From positions 4,477,166 to 4,541,165 of the forward strand of contig JAQFVV010006221.1 in assembly GCA_028023455.1 (NCBI GenBank): 64,000 nucleotides of DNA, given 5' to 3'. This DNA comes from Epiperipatus broadwayi (taxonomy: Eukaryota > Onychophora > Udeonychophora > Euonychophora > Peripatidae). Shown here in pieces: positions 1 to 11,425 of this stretch (position 1 is its first letter; each line of letters begins with the position of its first letter). The notes under the pieces are model-generated. The model ran no database searches. It saw nothing but the letters and a program-made list of their open reading frames with translations, and was not told the origin of the DNA. The position numbers and the translations under genes were made by a program.

Positions 1-392
1 TGTTTCTAATAAAAAAACATCAATTTCTTCCTTCATTTTAGAATTTAATGTGGGCTCTTGAACTTAATCCAATACATGTACTTCTTAGTTAATTGATCAG
101 GGCTTACTTGTGCTTTTTGCTACATTAAAAATATATCAATTCAATATATTCATGCATTAGAATATTACTTTTTTAAATCTTTCTTTATTTTACCAATTAA
201 TTAAATATTTGCTAAGTTATAAATTTGTTTCTGTTATTTGATAATAAAAATGATTATTTATTGGCCATGTAATTACACAATCTGATGGTCATGAGATGTT
301 TAAACATAAAACAAACTCACTATAACATTCCATGACAAATTGATCAAACTTCTACTCTTCTCATCAAGAAATATATCAAGAAATCTTTAAAT
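1..392. other. unassigned AT-rich sequence
   Basis: No open frame of note, no terminal repeats and no similarity to other parts of the window that I can see. The 81-bp satellite begins at about 393. Confidence 0.5.
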
Positions 393-790
393 CTTGTACA
401 CTCTTATTACTGGCTAAACATTTATGAAAATATATTAATTTTATTTTATATTGGTGTTTCTTAATTATATAAACTTGTACACTCTCATTACTGATTAAAC
501 TTTTATGAGAATATATTAATTTCATTTTATATTGGTGATTTTTAATGATATATGCTTGTACACTCTCATTACTGTCTTAATTTTTATGAGAATATATTTA
601 TTTCATTTTATATTGGTGTTTCTTAATGATATAAACTTGTATACTTTCATTACTGGCTAAACTTTTATGAGAATATATTAATTTCATTTTATATTGGTGA
701 CACTCTCATTACTAAATAAACTTTTATGAGAATATATTAATTTCATTTTATATTGGTGTTTTTTTAATATATAAGCTTGTACACTCTCAT
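393..790. repeat. 81-bp satellite array, left block
   Basis: About five head-to-tail units. Each unit holds CTTGTACACTCTCATTACTG, then CTAAACTTTTATGAGAATAT, then TTTCATTTTATATTGGTG and a T-run that leads into TATAAG. Units differ by point changes; the one near 700 is shortened (CACTCTCATT follows TTGGTGA directly). The block ends at a family A foldback repeat and resumes at 1809. Confidence 0.9.
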
Positions 791-939
791 TAAACATCAC
801 ATGACCACCACTTCTTATACTTGTATTTAACTTGTTAAAACAGGCAAAACTCACTATACGTATTGCCACACACAGCAAGCTAGAGTAATCAACGGATGCC
901 AGAAAGCTTGTGCATAAATTCCCCATCTAGTGCCTAATC

Positions 940-998
940 ATCCAATATCCCCAGACTAGTTTTTGGCTTGTGGCCTTCATCAGTGAGGAGCCTTGGAT
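940..998 (-). ncRNA. hammerhead-like ribozyme motif, family A copy 1 left arm (degenerate)
   Basis: On the minus strand the order is ATCCAA, GGC, TCCTCA, CTGATGA, a stem II of GGC/GCC, then AAAAC in place of GAAAC, TA, GTC, TGGGGA, TA, TTGGAT. Stem I can form in two parts (TCCTCA with TGGGGA, ATCCAA with TTGGAT). The conserved G12 is A here, so cleavage is not expected. Confidence 0.5.
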
Positions 999-1674
999 CT
1001 GAGAGCACTGCACCTAGACCTTAGGATCTAATGCGACCCTCCAGCAGCCACCTTTTATCTCCATTTAACTACAAAACTATGAGTCTTAAACTGAAAACAC
1101 CTTAATGTTTTCAATCCAGACCCATTAGCTTATATAGTCATATGGGTCTGAACTCAATTCAGTACCCATACATTTTGGTGTCTTTGGTTTTTTAATAACC
1201 ATAGCTACCACTATCCTATTAGACAGGATAGATTTTAAGCCAATAAACATCACATGATCACCACTTCTTATGCTTGTGAATACCTGTTGTTAAAACAGGC
1301 AAAACTCAGTGTACATATTGTCACACACAGCAAGCTACTGTAATCAATGGATGCCAGAAAGCTTGTGCATAAAATCCCCATTTAATGCCTTCTTATCCAG
1401 CATAAGAAGTGGTGGTCATGTGATGTTTATTGGCTTAAAACCAATCCTGCCTAATAGAATAGTGGTAGCTATGGTTATTAAGGAACCAAAGACACCAAAA
1501 TGTATGGGTACTGAATTTAGTTCAGACCCATATGACTATATAAGCTAATGGGCTTGGATTTAAAACATTAAGGTGTTTTCAGTTTAAGACTAATAGTTTT
1601 GTAGTTAAATGGAGATAAAAGGTGTATGCTGGAGGGTTGCATTAGGTCCTAAGATCTAGGTGCAGTGCTTTCCG

Positions 1675-1733
1675 ATCCAAGGCTCCTCACTGACGAAGGC
1701 CATGAGCCAAAAACTAGTATGGGGATATTGGAT
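1675..1733 (+). ncRNA. hammerhead-like ribozyme motif, family A copy 1 right arm (degenerate)
   Basis: Same layout on the plus strand: ATCCAA, TCCTCA, CTGACGA, GGC/GCC stem II, AAAAC, TA, GTA, TGGGGA, TTGGAT. Two-part stem I is kept. G12 is changed to A as in the left arm, and the cleavage triplet is GTA. The shared G12 change suggests both arms derive from one already mutated copy. Confidence 0.5.
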
Positions 1734-1808
1734 GAGTAGGCACTAGATGGGGATTTTATGCACAAGCCTTCTGGCATCCATTGATTACTCTAGCTTGCTG
1801 TGTGTGGC

Positions 1809-2380
1809 AATACACTCTCATTACTGGCTAAACTTTTATGAGAATATATTAATTTCATTTTATATTGGTGTTTTTTTAATATATAAGCTTGTACACTCTC
1901 ATTACTGGATAAACTTTTATGAGAATATATTAATTTCATTTTATATTGGTGTTTTTTAATATATAAGCTTGTGCACTCTCATTACTGGCTAAACTTTTAT
2001 GAGAATATATTAATTTCATTTTATATTGGTGTTTTTTTAATATATAAGCTTGTACACTCTCATTACTGGATAAATTTTTATGAGAATATATTAATTTCAT
2101 TTTCTATTGGTATTTCTTAATGATATAAGCTTGTACACTCATCATTGGCTAAACGTTTATGAGAATATATTAATTTCATTTTATATTGGTGTTTTTTTAA
2201 TATATAAGCTTGTACACTCATATTACTAGGCTTAATTTTTATGAGAACATATTTATTTCATTTTATATTGTGTATCAGTGTTATTAGATAGACTGGAGAG
2301 TCGTGGGTCATCTGAAAGTCTGTGCTCATATACCCTATATATTTCATTTTATATTGCTGTTTCTTAATGATATAAACTTG
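1809..2380. repeat. 81-bp satellite array, middle block
   Basis: Seven or so 81-bp units. A non-satellite spacer at about 2269-2335 (it contains GTTATTAGATAGACTGGAGA) recurs at about 8838-8905 and marks a 650-bp higher-order repeat. The last four bases, CTTG at 2377-2380, are the target duplication of the LTR element that follows. Confidence 0.9.
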
Positions 2381-3962
2381 TGTACCGGGTCGAACCGCTG
2401 AAACCACCTACTTATATGTATAAATAAGTTTTGGCCGGTTTCAAACTCCTTCACAATACATTTATAATATTATAAAGGTTAGGTGAACGAATCGGCACGT
2501 TCGAGCAAAATGGGAGATCTTATTAATAGCTTTAACTATCAACAATGGCCCATCTCGGCTGCTAGATTCAAACCCCTACCATCCAAATACTTTATTTGTT
2601 TCGGGGTAAACCCCGGGGCGCCAGCTAGTCTGAAGACTAACATATTCGGGTAGTAGGCTCATAATCCAGCGCTCGAAACAATTCCCTTAACCAGCCCAGT
2701 ATAATTTTAATCAATGATATTTATTGTTAATAAGAGATTGATAAAAAGAATTGACCGACAGATCAAGTTTAATTTTAAAAATAATTTATTTCAATCAACA
2801 TCAATTAAGTTTAAATATAATTTACTAACCAACATAAACGCATTCTAAACATTTTATAAATCCAAATTTCACACACGCACATTTTTTTTTCTTTTTTTTT
2901 TTTTAAATTAACATATGATAGGATATTTCATGAACAAAGCAACATAATCTTAGACATTTAAATTAACTCTCATTCGCAAAAATAATAATAAAGCATTAAT
3001 AACATTTGAAACTCACGCACACACATCAATAGTTCCTTTTATGTATGATAGAGTTCATATAATGTTAAGCTTCAATATTTACGGATTACAGTGGTGACTA
3101 CTACTTGTAAATAATAATAAAACAGATACCTAGGATTTTTTTTTCTTGTCGGTGGCTACTTCTGCTGCTTCTGATGGATTGTATCTAACCGGTTAGATTT
3201 TGTTTATGGAAGAGAATTTATGGTAATCCGTTGGTTTCTTCTTGGAGACAGCTGCACGTTTTGATGGAGGGTTTCTGTGTTGTTATCCAGACATTATTTC
3301 TCAGGCAGGTTTTGATGATCTTATTGGACTAAAAAGGCTGGAGCACAAGCGTATATTTCCAAAAGCTTTTCAGCACTGCATTTCTGTAAACTGACACAGT
3401 AAAACTAGACTGAATTTCAAACTCCAACTGACTGAATGATAAAACGAAAAAGTCTATTTATACCTGCGAAGTGTTTTTGTTTTAATATCCTCCGGCAATA
3501 CGTGTTGTCGAAATTCCTTTAGATTAATTATAGGACAACGTGTTTTTCGATTGAATATTTGATTAGTAGTAGCTATTTTAAAATGTGTTGTTTTCATATC
3601 TTTAATTAGCAGTCTACCACTGTGTTTCTTTTGAAATACATTTCATTTCTTTATTTATTTATTTTTTTATATATCTTACATGCATACTTTTGTTTACATT
3701 CGCACGCACTAATATAATCTATTATAATAAACTGGAATGAAAAGAGATTTTTATATTTTTTTTAAACTTTTAATTTATAATAATAATACTCTTTAACTTT
3801 TATGAAACTCTTAGTTTGTTTTTTTGTTTTTTATAGGAAAACTCCCTCTCCCCTCTTTAAAGTAATTAATTGTAGCTTTCAAATTCTTTTTTCCAAAAGA
3901 TTTTGATAATAATTTTTATCCAAAATTATTTTATATACATGTGCCAATTCGGCATTGGCACA
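2381..3962 (-). repeat. LTR of LTR element 1 (left copy)
   Basis: 1582 bp, TG...CA ends. The right edge is a perfect hairpin, TGTGCCAAT and ATTGGCACA around TCGGC, so the LTR terminus is itself a palindrome. It differs from the right copy by only scattered substitutions and length changes in T and A runs, so the insertion is fairly recent. Confidence 0.9.
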
Positions 3963-6718
3963 TTACACCCCCCTCCGTTTTAGAGTAAAATGTGTCATTT
4001 TTGACCATTTTATCTCTTGCAATTTTAATTGTTGACTATAAAGATTTATTAATTTTTTTTATTTTAGATAATTCCTACACATGTGTATACGTGCAGCATA
4101 ATTCTACACCTACTAATATTCTAGATATCGAGTTATTACTGGACTTGCATACAGGGAATCTATAATAAATACATCCCTTTTTGCACTCACCATAAGGTGC
4201 AGCAGTACCAAGAAAATAACCTAAAAGGATATCTGGATAAATACATTTAAGATACTCATCATAAGGTATCGTATTTACCGAATATTACAGTGTATGTGCG
4301 CGTATATACCCATGCATACTTACCTACTCGTAATACACATTAGACTGACTTTATACTTTTATTACTAATCTTATAATATTATTTGTAAATCGTTACGAAC
4401 ATCTTTATTTAACACATGTGTATATGTGCAGCATAATTCTACACCTACTAATACTCTAGATATCGAGTTATTACTGGACTTGCTTACAGGGAATCTATAA
4501 TAAATAAACCCCTTTTTGCACTCACCATAAGGTGCAGCAGTACCAAGAAAATAACCTAAAAGGATATCTGGATAAATACATTTAAGATACTCATCATAAG
4601 GTATCGTATTTACCGAATATTACAGTGTACGATCCAAACGAAGTGGGAGATCGCACCGCACCGCACTACCAAAGGGCGCCATCTAGGCATTTGAGCCTAG
4701 AAAAATTTATAGAGTAGGCAGATACGCGCTGTTAGGATTCCACTTTATTTACATATTTAGATCGTTAGCCCATTGTCACTAGCTCAGTGGAATAGCAGAG
4801 ATTTAATAATATCATTTACTAGTATATAAAAGAATAAAGTGAGCCACTGCCAGTAATTATCATACAAACAGATTTATTGATGCACATATATATAAGGTTT
4901 AAAATTATTTTAGTGATTTACATTTAACATTATTTTTAACTTTGATTTTACTTTAATTTACATTGAGTTACTATTATATTATAAATTTACATTTTTAATC
5001 AAGTTCGCACAGATGGGATTATATTAACCTGTTTAATATGTTGCTATAGATCGGTTACATAGATTTCAACGGTCAAAAACATTTCAAAGTAAACATAAAC
5101 GATCAAAATACAAAGTTATTGATTACTGACAATTGCAGAGGGAAATATAAGAAACCCTCTAGTATTCATCGTAAGATACCTGCATCGTCACCAATAACTT
5201 AAAAGACATCCGAATAAATACCTTTTAGATACTCACCGTAAGGTATCAGTATTTGTCGAATGTCTATATATTTTGATCAAATATGAAAACGCAAACATAT
5301 TTAACCGATAAACAATCCATGCAAGCGTCTATAAACAACTTAAATTTAATAGTTTTATTTAGGATCGAGCCTGAATCGACTACATAGATTTGCATTTAAA
5401 AATAAAATATTCTATCCCTACTTAACCTTAGGCAACACATTTCGCAATCAACTGGCGCCAATCCATCTGATACATTCATGTATTCGATGTAGCATGATAC
5501 GACAACACAACAATATTGTCAGGAATGTACATCTGAACAATATGTAGAAATAGAAACGACATTGACTCTCCACCCACAGGGATGTGACATCTGTGGGCAA
5601 GTAGATCAATAAACTAAAAACTCCATAGGAATGGGCTGCGGTATTCTGCCGACTTACAAACCCATCCATAGGCAAACAGAGGGTGTGTGGCGTAAATCTA
5701 TAATCCTGCCCGTGGCGGATCTCATATTACACCTACTAATTACATAAATATATCCAATCCATTGAACCAATTCAACTACGAAATGAACAACCCAAGATTA
5801 CCCTCCCTTAATATATCTTTACAAATCGATACAGCCATTCACGCCCGACTTAAGTTTAACATTTTTTTATAATTTATTTAACGGAAAACAGAAATCATAA
5901 TAACTTAAAGAACAAAATTAAATAAATAAATAAATAAATGGAAATGATTTTACAAATTAAATACATTAAATAAAATTATAACCAATTAATAAATATTGTT
6001 GGTCAGATAGAATAATATTAAAATCATTTTAAATATGAAAAGTTTTTAATTTACTGTTCATAAATTTTAAAGTTCTTACGGTTATTGAAATAGTTCATCC
6101 TATTATATTCCTGGCCGTTTAAACGTGAATTCCCACGTCGTCCGAAGATTAGTATCCGGTTGATTTATTTATTTATCCTTTGGAGATTTTGTTTTTCGTG
6201 TAGTTGGTCCTCATTGTATAAACGATGGCCCATTTTTTTCTCTTTCTTAGCAGAACTGAAGGGATTGAAGCTGTGCGTCTTTTTCAATCCCCCCAGCGCT
6301 AACACCTAGCTGTTACATCGTCAATAATCAATCAATTTCCAGTCACTAGTCACTGATTAATAATTTCCAAAATTTTCCTTTTATATTAATGTGAAGGATT
6401 GAATTAACATTGCGTCATGGATGTAATGATCCTTTCGCTGAGGTCCGATTTCCCAAATGGATTTCTTTCATTGGCTAATCCGTTTCTATTGTTTTCTTTC
6501 TATCTGACTGAAGTTATTTCATTTAAATGCTCAAGGCTGGTTTACATTTAACTAATTAACAATCATTTCCATTTCTAATTAATTACCCTGTTTTCCAAAT
6601 CAAAAATATATTTAAAGACAGATTTAGAGATATAATTTTATCTCCAAATCTTTTTAAAATTTAGTTTTAAAAATACCTTTTTCTTTAATAAAAATTTTAT
6701 TTTAATAATTTTCATTTA
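3963..6718 (-). other. interior of LTR element 1, no recognisable coding region
   Basis: Holds a 218-bp segment duplicated at a 335-bp period, a third diverged motif block near 5165-5265, an ACTCAYCRTAAGGTATC motif repeated several times, and an AAAT microsatellite at about 5918-5940. A 75-codon minus-strand frame (5448-5675) matches nothing I recognise. Mean CpG content is higher than in the flanks. Confidence 0.6.
4077..4629. repeat. tandem duplication inside LTR element 1
   Basis: Segments 4077-4294 and 4412-4629 are nearly identical (start ACACATGTGTATA, end TTACAGTGTA), a 335-bp period with about 117 bp of spacer. Each contains two related motifs, CACCATAAGGTGC and CATCATAAGGTATC. Confidence 0.85.
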
Positions 6719-8293
6719 TGTACCGGGTCGAACCGCTGAAACCACCTACTTATATGTATAAATAAGTTTTGGCCGGTTTCAAACTCCTTCACAATACATT
6801 TATAATATTATAAAGGTTAGGTGAACGAACCGGCACGTTCGAGCAAAATGGGAGATCTTATTAATAGCTTTAACTATCAACAATGGCCCATCTCGGCTGC
6901 TAGATTCAAACCCCTACCATCCAAATACTTTATTTGTTTCGGGGTAAACCCCGGGGCGCCAGCTAGTCTGAAGACTAACATATTCGGGTAGTAGGCTCAT
7001 AATCCAGCGCTCGAAACAATTCCCTTAACCAGCCCAGTATAATTTTAATCAATGATATTTATTGTTAATAAGAGATTGATAAAAAGAATTGACCGACAGA
7101 TCAAGTTTAATTTTAAAAATAATTTATTTCAATCAACATCAATTAAGTTTAAATATAATTTACTAACCAACATAAACGCATTCTAAACATTTTATAAATC
7201 CAAATTTCACACACGCACATTTTTTTTTCTTTTTTTTTTTTAAATTAACATATGATAGGATATTTCATGAACAAAGCAGCATAATCTTAGACATTTAAAT
7301 TAACTCTCATTCGCAAAAATAATAATAAAGCATTAATAACATTTGAAACTCACGCACACACATCAATAGTTCCTTTTATGTATGATAGAGTTCATATAAT
7401 GTTAAGCTTCAATATTTACGGATTACAGTGGTGACTACTACTTGTAAATAATAATAAAACAGATACCTAGGATTTTTTTTCTTGTCGGTGGCTACTTCTG
7501 CTGCTTCTGATGGATTGTATCTAACCGGTTAGATTTTGTTTATGGAAGAGAATTTATGGTAATCCGTTGGTTTCTTCTTGGAGACAGCTGCACGTTTTGA
7601 CGGAGGGTTTCTGTGTTGTTATCCAGACATTATTTCTCAGGCAGGTTTTGATGATCTTATTGGACTAAAAAGGCTGGAGCACAAGCGTATATTTCCAAAA
7701 GCTTTTCAGCACTGCATTTCTGTAAACTGACACAGTAAAACTAGACTGAATTTCAAACTCCAACTGACTGAATGATAAAACGAAAAAGAGTCTATTTATA
7801 CCTGCGAAGTGTTTTTGTTTTAATATCCTCCGGCAATACGTGTTGTCGAAATTCCTTTAGATTAATTATAGGACAACGTGTTTTTCGATTGAATATTTGA
7901 TTAGTAGTAGCTATTTTAAAATGTGTTGTTTTCATATCTTTAATTAGCAGTCTACCACTGTGTTTCTTTTGAAATACATTTCATTTCTTTATTTATTTAT
8001 TTTTTTTATATATCTTACATGCATACTTTTGTTTACATTCGCACGCACTAATATAATCTATTATAATAAACTGGAATGAAAAGAGATTTTTTTTAAACTT
8101 TTAATTTATAATAATAATACTCTTTAACTTTTATGAAACTCTTAGTTTGTTTTTTTGTTTTTTATAGGAAAACTCCCTCTCCCCTCTTTAAAGTAATTAA
8201 TTGTAGCTTTCAAATTCTTTTTTCCAAAAGATTTTGATAATAATTTTTATACAAAATTATTTTATATACATGTGCCAATTCGGCATTGGCACA
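6719..8293 (-). repeat. LTR of LTR element 1 (right copy)
   Basis: 1575 bp and almost identical to 2381-3962. If the element reads on the minus strand this is its 5' LTR. The sequence just inside it is AT-rich, with no match to a tRNA 3' end that I can see. Confidence 0.9.
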
Positions 8294-9272
8294 CTTGTAT
8301 ACTCTCATTACTGACTAAACTTTTATGAGAATATATTAATTTCATTTATATTAGTATTTCTTAATGATATAAGCTTGTATACTCTTATTACTGGCTAAAC
8401 GTTTATGAGAATATATTAATTTCATTTTATATTGGTGTTTTTTTAATATATAAGCTTGTACACTCTCATTACTGGCTAAACTTTTATGAGAATATATTAA
8501 TTTCATTTTATATTGGTGTTTTTAATGATATAAACTTGTACACTCTCATTACTGGCTAAAATTTTATGAGAATATATTAATTTCATTTTATATTGGTGTT
8601 TTTTTAATATATAAGCTTGTACACTCTCATTACTGGATAAATTTTTATGAGAATATATTAATTTCATTTTCTATTGGTATTTCTTAATGATATAAGCTTG
8701 TACACTCATCATTGGCTAAACGTTTATGAGAATATATTAATTTCATTTTATATTGGTGTTTTTTTAATATATAAGCTTGTACACTCATATTACTAGGCTT
8801 AATTTTTATGAGAACATATTTATTTCATTTTATATTGTGTATCAGTGTTATTAGATAGACTGGAGAGTCGTGGGTCATCTGAAAGTCTGTGCTCATATAC
8901 CCTATATATTTCATTTTATATTACTGTTTCTTAATGATATAAACTTGTATACTCTCATTACTGACTAAACTTTTATGAGAATATATTAATTTCATTTATA
9001 TTAGTATTTCTTAATGATATAAGCTTGTATACTCTTATTACTGGCTAAACGTTTATGAGAATATATTAATTTCATTTTATATTGGTGTTTTTTTAATATA
9101 TAAGCTTGTACACTCTCATTACTGGCTAAACTTTTATGAGAATATATTAATTTCATTTTATATTGGTGTTTTTAATGATATAAACTTGTACACTCTCATT
9201 ACTGGCTAAACTTTTATGGGGATATATTAATTTCATTTTATATTGGTATTTCTTAATGATATAAGCTTTTCT
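8294..9272. repeat. 81-bp satellite array, right block with 650-bp higher-order repeat
   Basis: Twelve or so 81-bp units. The sequence starting CTTGTATACTCTCATTACTG at 8294 recurs at 8944, so eight units form a 650-bp higher-order repeat. The spacer block at 8838-8905 is the same as at 2269-2335. The array decays after about 9250. Confidence 0.9.
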
Positions 9273-9896
9273 AAAACTATATGATGTAATTCTAAAACAG
9301 ATGTTAGATTATATATTATACTGGAGGATGACAAGAAAAATCAAATTTACTACTGATTATGGTAAATGCTATCACTCGGTAGTAGGATTTGATTGCTCCA
9401 TTAATTATAGTGTACATAAATATACATTGCAATAAATATAATCTCATAATTAATAAAAATTGGTTTATTACTTAAGATAATTTTTTCTAGTATATTCAAT
9501 GAATGCATTTATATAGGTGTTAGTTTTAGATGTGGGATTGCTTTATATTATAGTGGTTTAAAGTTTCATTTGATTATCTTGTTGATATTAATCTTTGAAT
9601 GTTGCATTATCTTCCAAGTACAGGTTATATTATTTGTATTACAACATTCCTTTACCATTAGACAGATACTGTATGTCATAAAGAAGCTTTTTTCACACAG
9701 AGACTATACCCTAATTATAAAATACTTTTTCATAACACATATATTGAAGGGATTTTATAGTAACGTAACTAGTTAAAATATCTCTGTGCTCATACATCTT
9801 CTTTGATGTTTTGTTTTAGAATAGTGCTAAAAAGACTTTTCTATATTGCAAGTTATTTAAAGTAATTTTACTTTTTATTTATATTAACGTAATCAA
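9273..9896. other. unassigned AT-rich sequence
   Basis: Between the satellite and the next family A copy. I see no repeat partner, signal or plausible exon; a 68-codon plus-strand frame at 9570-9776 is hydrophobic low-complexity and is probably chance. Confidence 0.4.
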
Positions 9897-9997
9897 AACA
9901 GGTAGAACTCTCTATACGCATTGCCACTCAGTGCAAGCCAGAGTAATCAATGGATGCCAGAAGGCTTGTGCATAAAGTCCCCATCTAGTGCCTACTC

Positions 9998-10056
9998 ATT
10001 CAATATCCCCAGACTAGTTTCTGGCTTGTGGCCTTTGGCAGTGAAGAGCCTTGGAT
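9998..10056 (-). ncRNA. hammerhead-like motif, family A copy 2 forward arm (degenerate)
   Basis: Stem I halves TCTTCA/TGGGGA pair through G-U; GAAAC, TA and GTC are intact; but the CTGANGA box reads CTGCCAA, so the catalytic core is lost. Confidence 0.45.
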
Positions 10057-10633
10057 CTGAGAGCACTGCACATAGATCTTAGGACCTAATGCAACCCATC
10101 CAGCAACCACCTTTTATCTCTACTTAACTACAAAACTATGAGACTTAAATTGAAAACACCATAATATTTTCAATCCAAGCTCTTCAGCTTATATAGACGA
10201 AGGCCACATTGCCAGAAACTGGTCTAGGGATATTGGATGAGTAGGCAATAGATGGGATTTTATGCACAAACCTTCTGGCATCCATTGATTACTCTGGCTT
10301 GCACTGAGTAGCAATACGTATAGAGAGTTTTGCCTGTTTTAATAACAGTTAAGAGCAAGCATAAGAAATGGTGATCATGTGATATTTATTGGCTTAAAAC
10401 CAATTCTGCCTAATAGGATAGTGGTGGCTATGGTTATTAAAGAACCAAAGGCACCAAAATGTATAGGTACTGAACTGAGTTCAGACCTATATGACTATAT
10501 AAGCTGATGAGCTTGGATTGAAAATATTATGGTGTTTTCAATTTAAGTCTCATAGTTTTGTAGTTAAGTAGAGAAAAAAGGTGGCTGCTGGAAGGTTGCA
10601 TTAGATCCTAAGATCTAGGTGCAGTGCTCTCAG

Positions 10634-10692
10634 ATCCAAGGCTCATCACTGACAAAGGTCACAAGCCAGAAACTAGTCTGGGGATATTGGAT
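10634..10692 (+). ncRNA. hammerhead-like motif, family A copy 2 inverted arm (degenerate)
   Basis: ATCCAA, CTGACAA, GAAAC, TAGTC, TGGGGA, TTGGAT on the plus strand. G8 is changed to A, and the inner stem I strand reads TCATCA, giving one mismatch. Outer stem I is perfect. Confidence 0.45.
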
Positions 10693-10842
10693 GAGTAGGC
10701 ACTATATGGGGATTTTATGCACAAGCCTTCTGGCATTCATTGATTACTCTGGCTTGTACTGAGTGGCAATACATATAGAGAGTTTTGCCTGTTTTAATAA
10801 CAGTTAAAAGCAAGAATAAGAAATGGTTGTCATATGATGTTT

Positions 10843-11314
10843 ATTAAACATAATCATAAGAAAGTTATCAACTACTGTAATAATATGTTAATATTAAAAG
10901 AAGACAGAATTTTTCCTTTTGTAATTAAATCATTTAGGCTATTATCAAATTTGAATGACAATTTATGAATTGGAGAGTTGTGATTTATATTTTGTTTTCA
11001 GAAGAAACAAAATTTGTACGTTACTTTTATGATAAATGCATTAAAATATCTACTTGTCCAAGTATGTATTAAGTATAATTAAATAAATAATGCAATATAA
11101 AAATATCATTATATAAAAGCAATAATTCTATATATTATTATAATAATACAGAAAAGCTTATATACTTATGCTAAATACTAAACATCTCTAACTAAGATTG
11201 CAATGTTTGATCCTTCCCCTATGCTTTTTTTTTCTGTATCAAACTAACTAACTTTATTATATTTATAATGAATTGACTGAATACTTGATCAGGTTAACAA
11301 GTAATAAAAGTCCA
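10843..11314. other. unassigned AT-rich sequence
   Basis: No recognised feature. Confidence 0.4.
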
Positions 11315-11425
11315 CTTTTTTTTCCCCCATGTGTCAAAGCATTGGCCAGGAATTGAAACCCACGAATCCGGGACAACTGCTTGTAAGGCAGTTGTGCTGA
11401 CCACTCGGCCACTAACACTCTCTAC
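11315..11425 (-). mobile_element. tRNA-derived SINE, copy 1
   Basis: On the minus strand an A-box-like TGGCCGAGTGG (11401-11411) precedes an anticodon arm whose 8-bp stem ACAACTGC/GCAGTTGT encloses CTTACAA (anticodon TAC, tRNA-Val-like). A B-box-like GGGTTTCAATTCC and an A-rich 3' tail follow. No acceptor stem closes, so it is not a functional tRNA gene. Flanks TCCACTTTT and TCTACTTTT may be a worn target duplication. Two relatives lie at 28762-28860 and 44250-44360. Confidence 0.82.

Larger units (their letters stand above)
791..1808. repeat. family A foldback repeat, copy 1 (inserted in satellite)
   Basis: A forward unit (about 795-1247) begins with the family end CATCACATGACCACC. A partial second forward unit (1248-1400) follows, then an inverted arm (1401-1808) that is the reverse complement of about 868-1272, so the whole can fold into a long hairpin. 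Satellite sequence TACACTCTCATT lies on both sides (780-791 and 1808-1819), either a 12-bp duplication or a recombination junction within the array. The right arm stops inside the unit, so this copy is truncated. Both arms contain a hammerhead-like motif, listed separately. Confidence 0.8.
2381..8293 (-). mobile_element. complete non-autonomous LTR retrotransposon (LTR element 1)
   Basis: Two near-identical direct repeats (2381-3962 and 6719-8293) flank a 2.76-kb interior with no coding capacity that I recognise. The repeats begin TGTACC and end GGCACA, and a 4-bp duplication CTTG lies at 2377-2380 and 8294-8297, inside the satellite. Removing the element restores the satellite phase exactly. 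Orientation is tentative. A purine-rich tract on the minus strand (GGAGGGGGGTGTAA, just inside the left LTR) suggests minus-strand polarity; I found no convincing primer-binding site in either direction. With no gag or pol it must depend on an autonomous relative (a LARD-like element). Confidence 0.88.
9897..10842. repeat. family A foldback repeat, copy 2
   Basis: Forward arm 9897-10195, then an inverted partial unit (10196-10383) and an inverted full unit (to 10842), the last two head to tail at about 455 bp. The outer end reads ATGATGTTTA. The junction at 10195/10196 falls inside the ribozyme box: the inverted arm starts at ACGAAGGCC, lacking only CTG of CTGACGA. Confidence 0.85.

Noticed and set aside
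393-790. CRISPR array
   Set aside because: The 81-bp units are contiguous and diverge throughout with no unique spacers; this is a eukaryotic satellite.
1309-1548. Open frame within family A as a transposase fragment
   Set aside because: It spans the inverted-repeat centre and its content follows from the repeat's DNA palindrome, with no transposase motif.
5448-5675. Coding region in the interior of LTR element 1
   Set aside because: Seventy-five codons with no gag, protease, RT or integrase motif and no continuation in neighbouring frames.
11350-11420. A functional tRNA-Val gene
   Set aside because: Anticodon arm and A/B boxes are present, but no acceptor stem closes and the T arm is imperfect; the A-rich tail and two further copies show a SINE.
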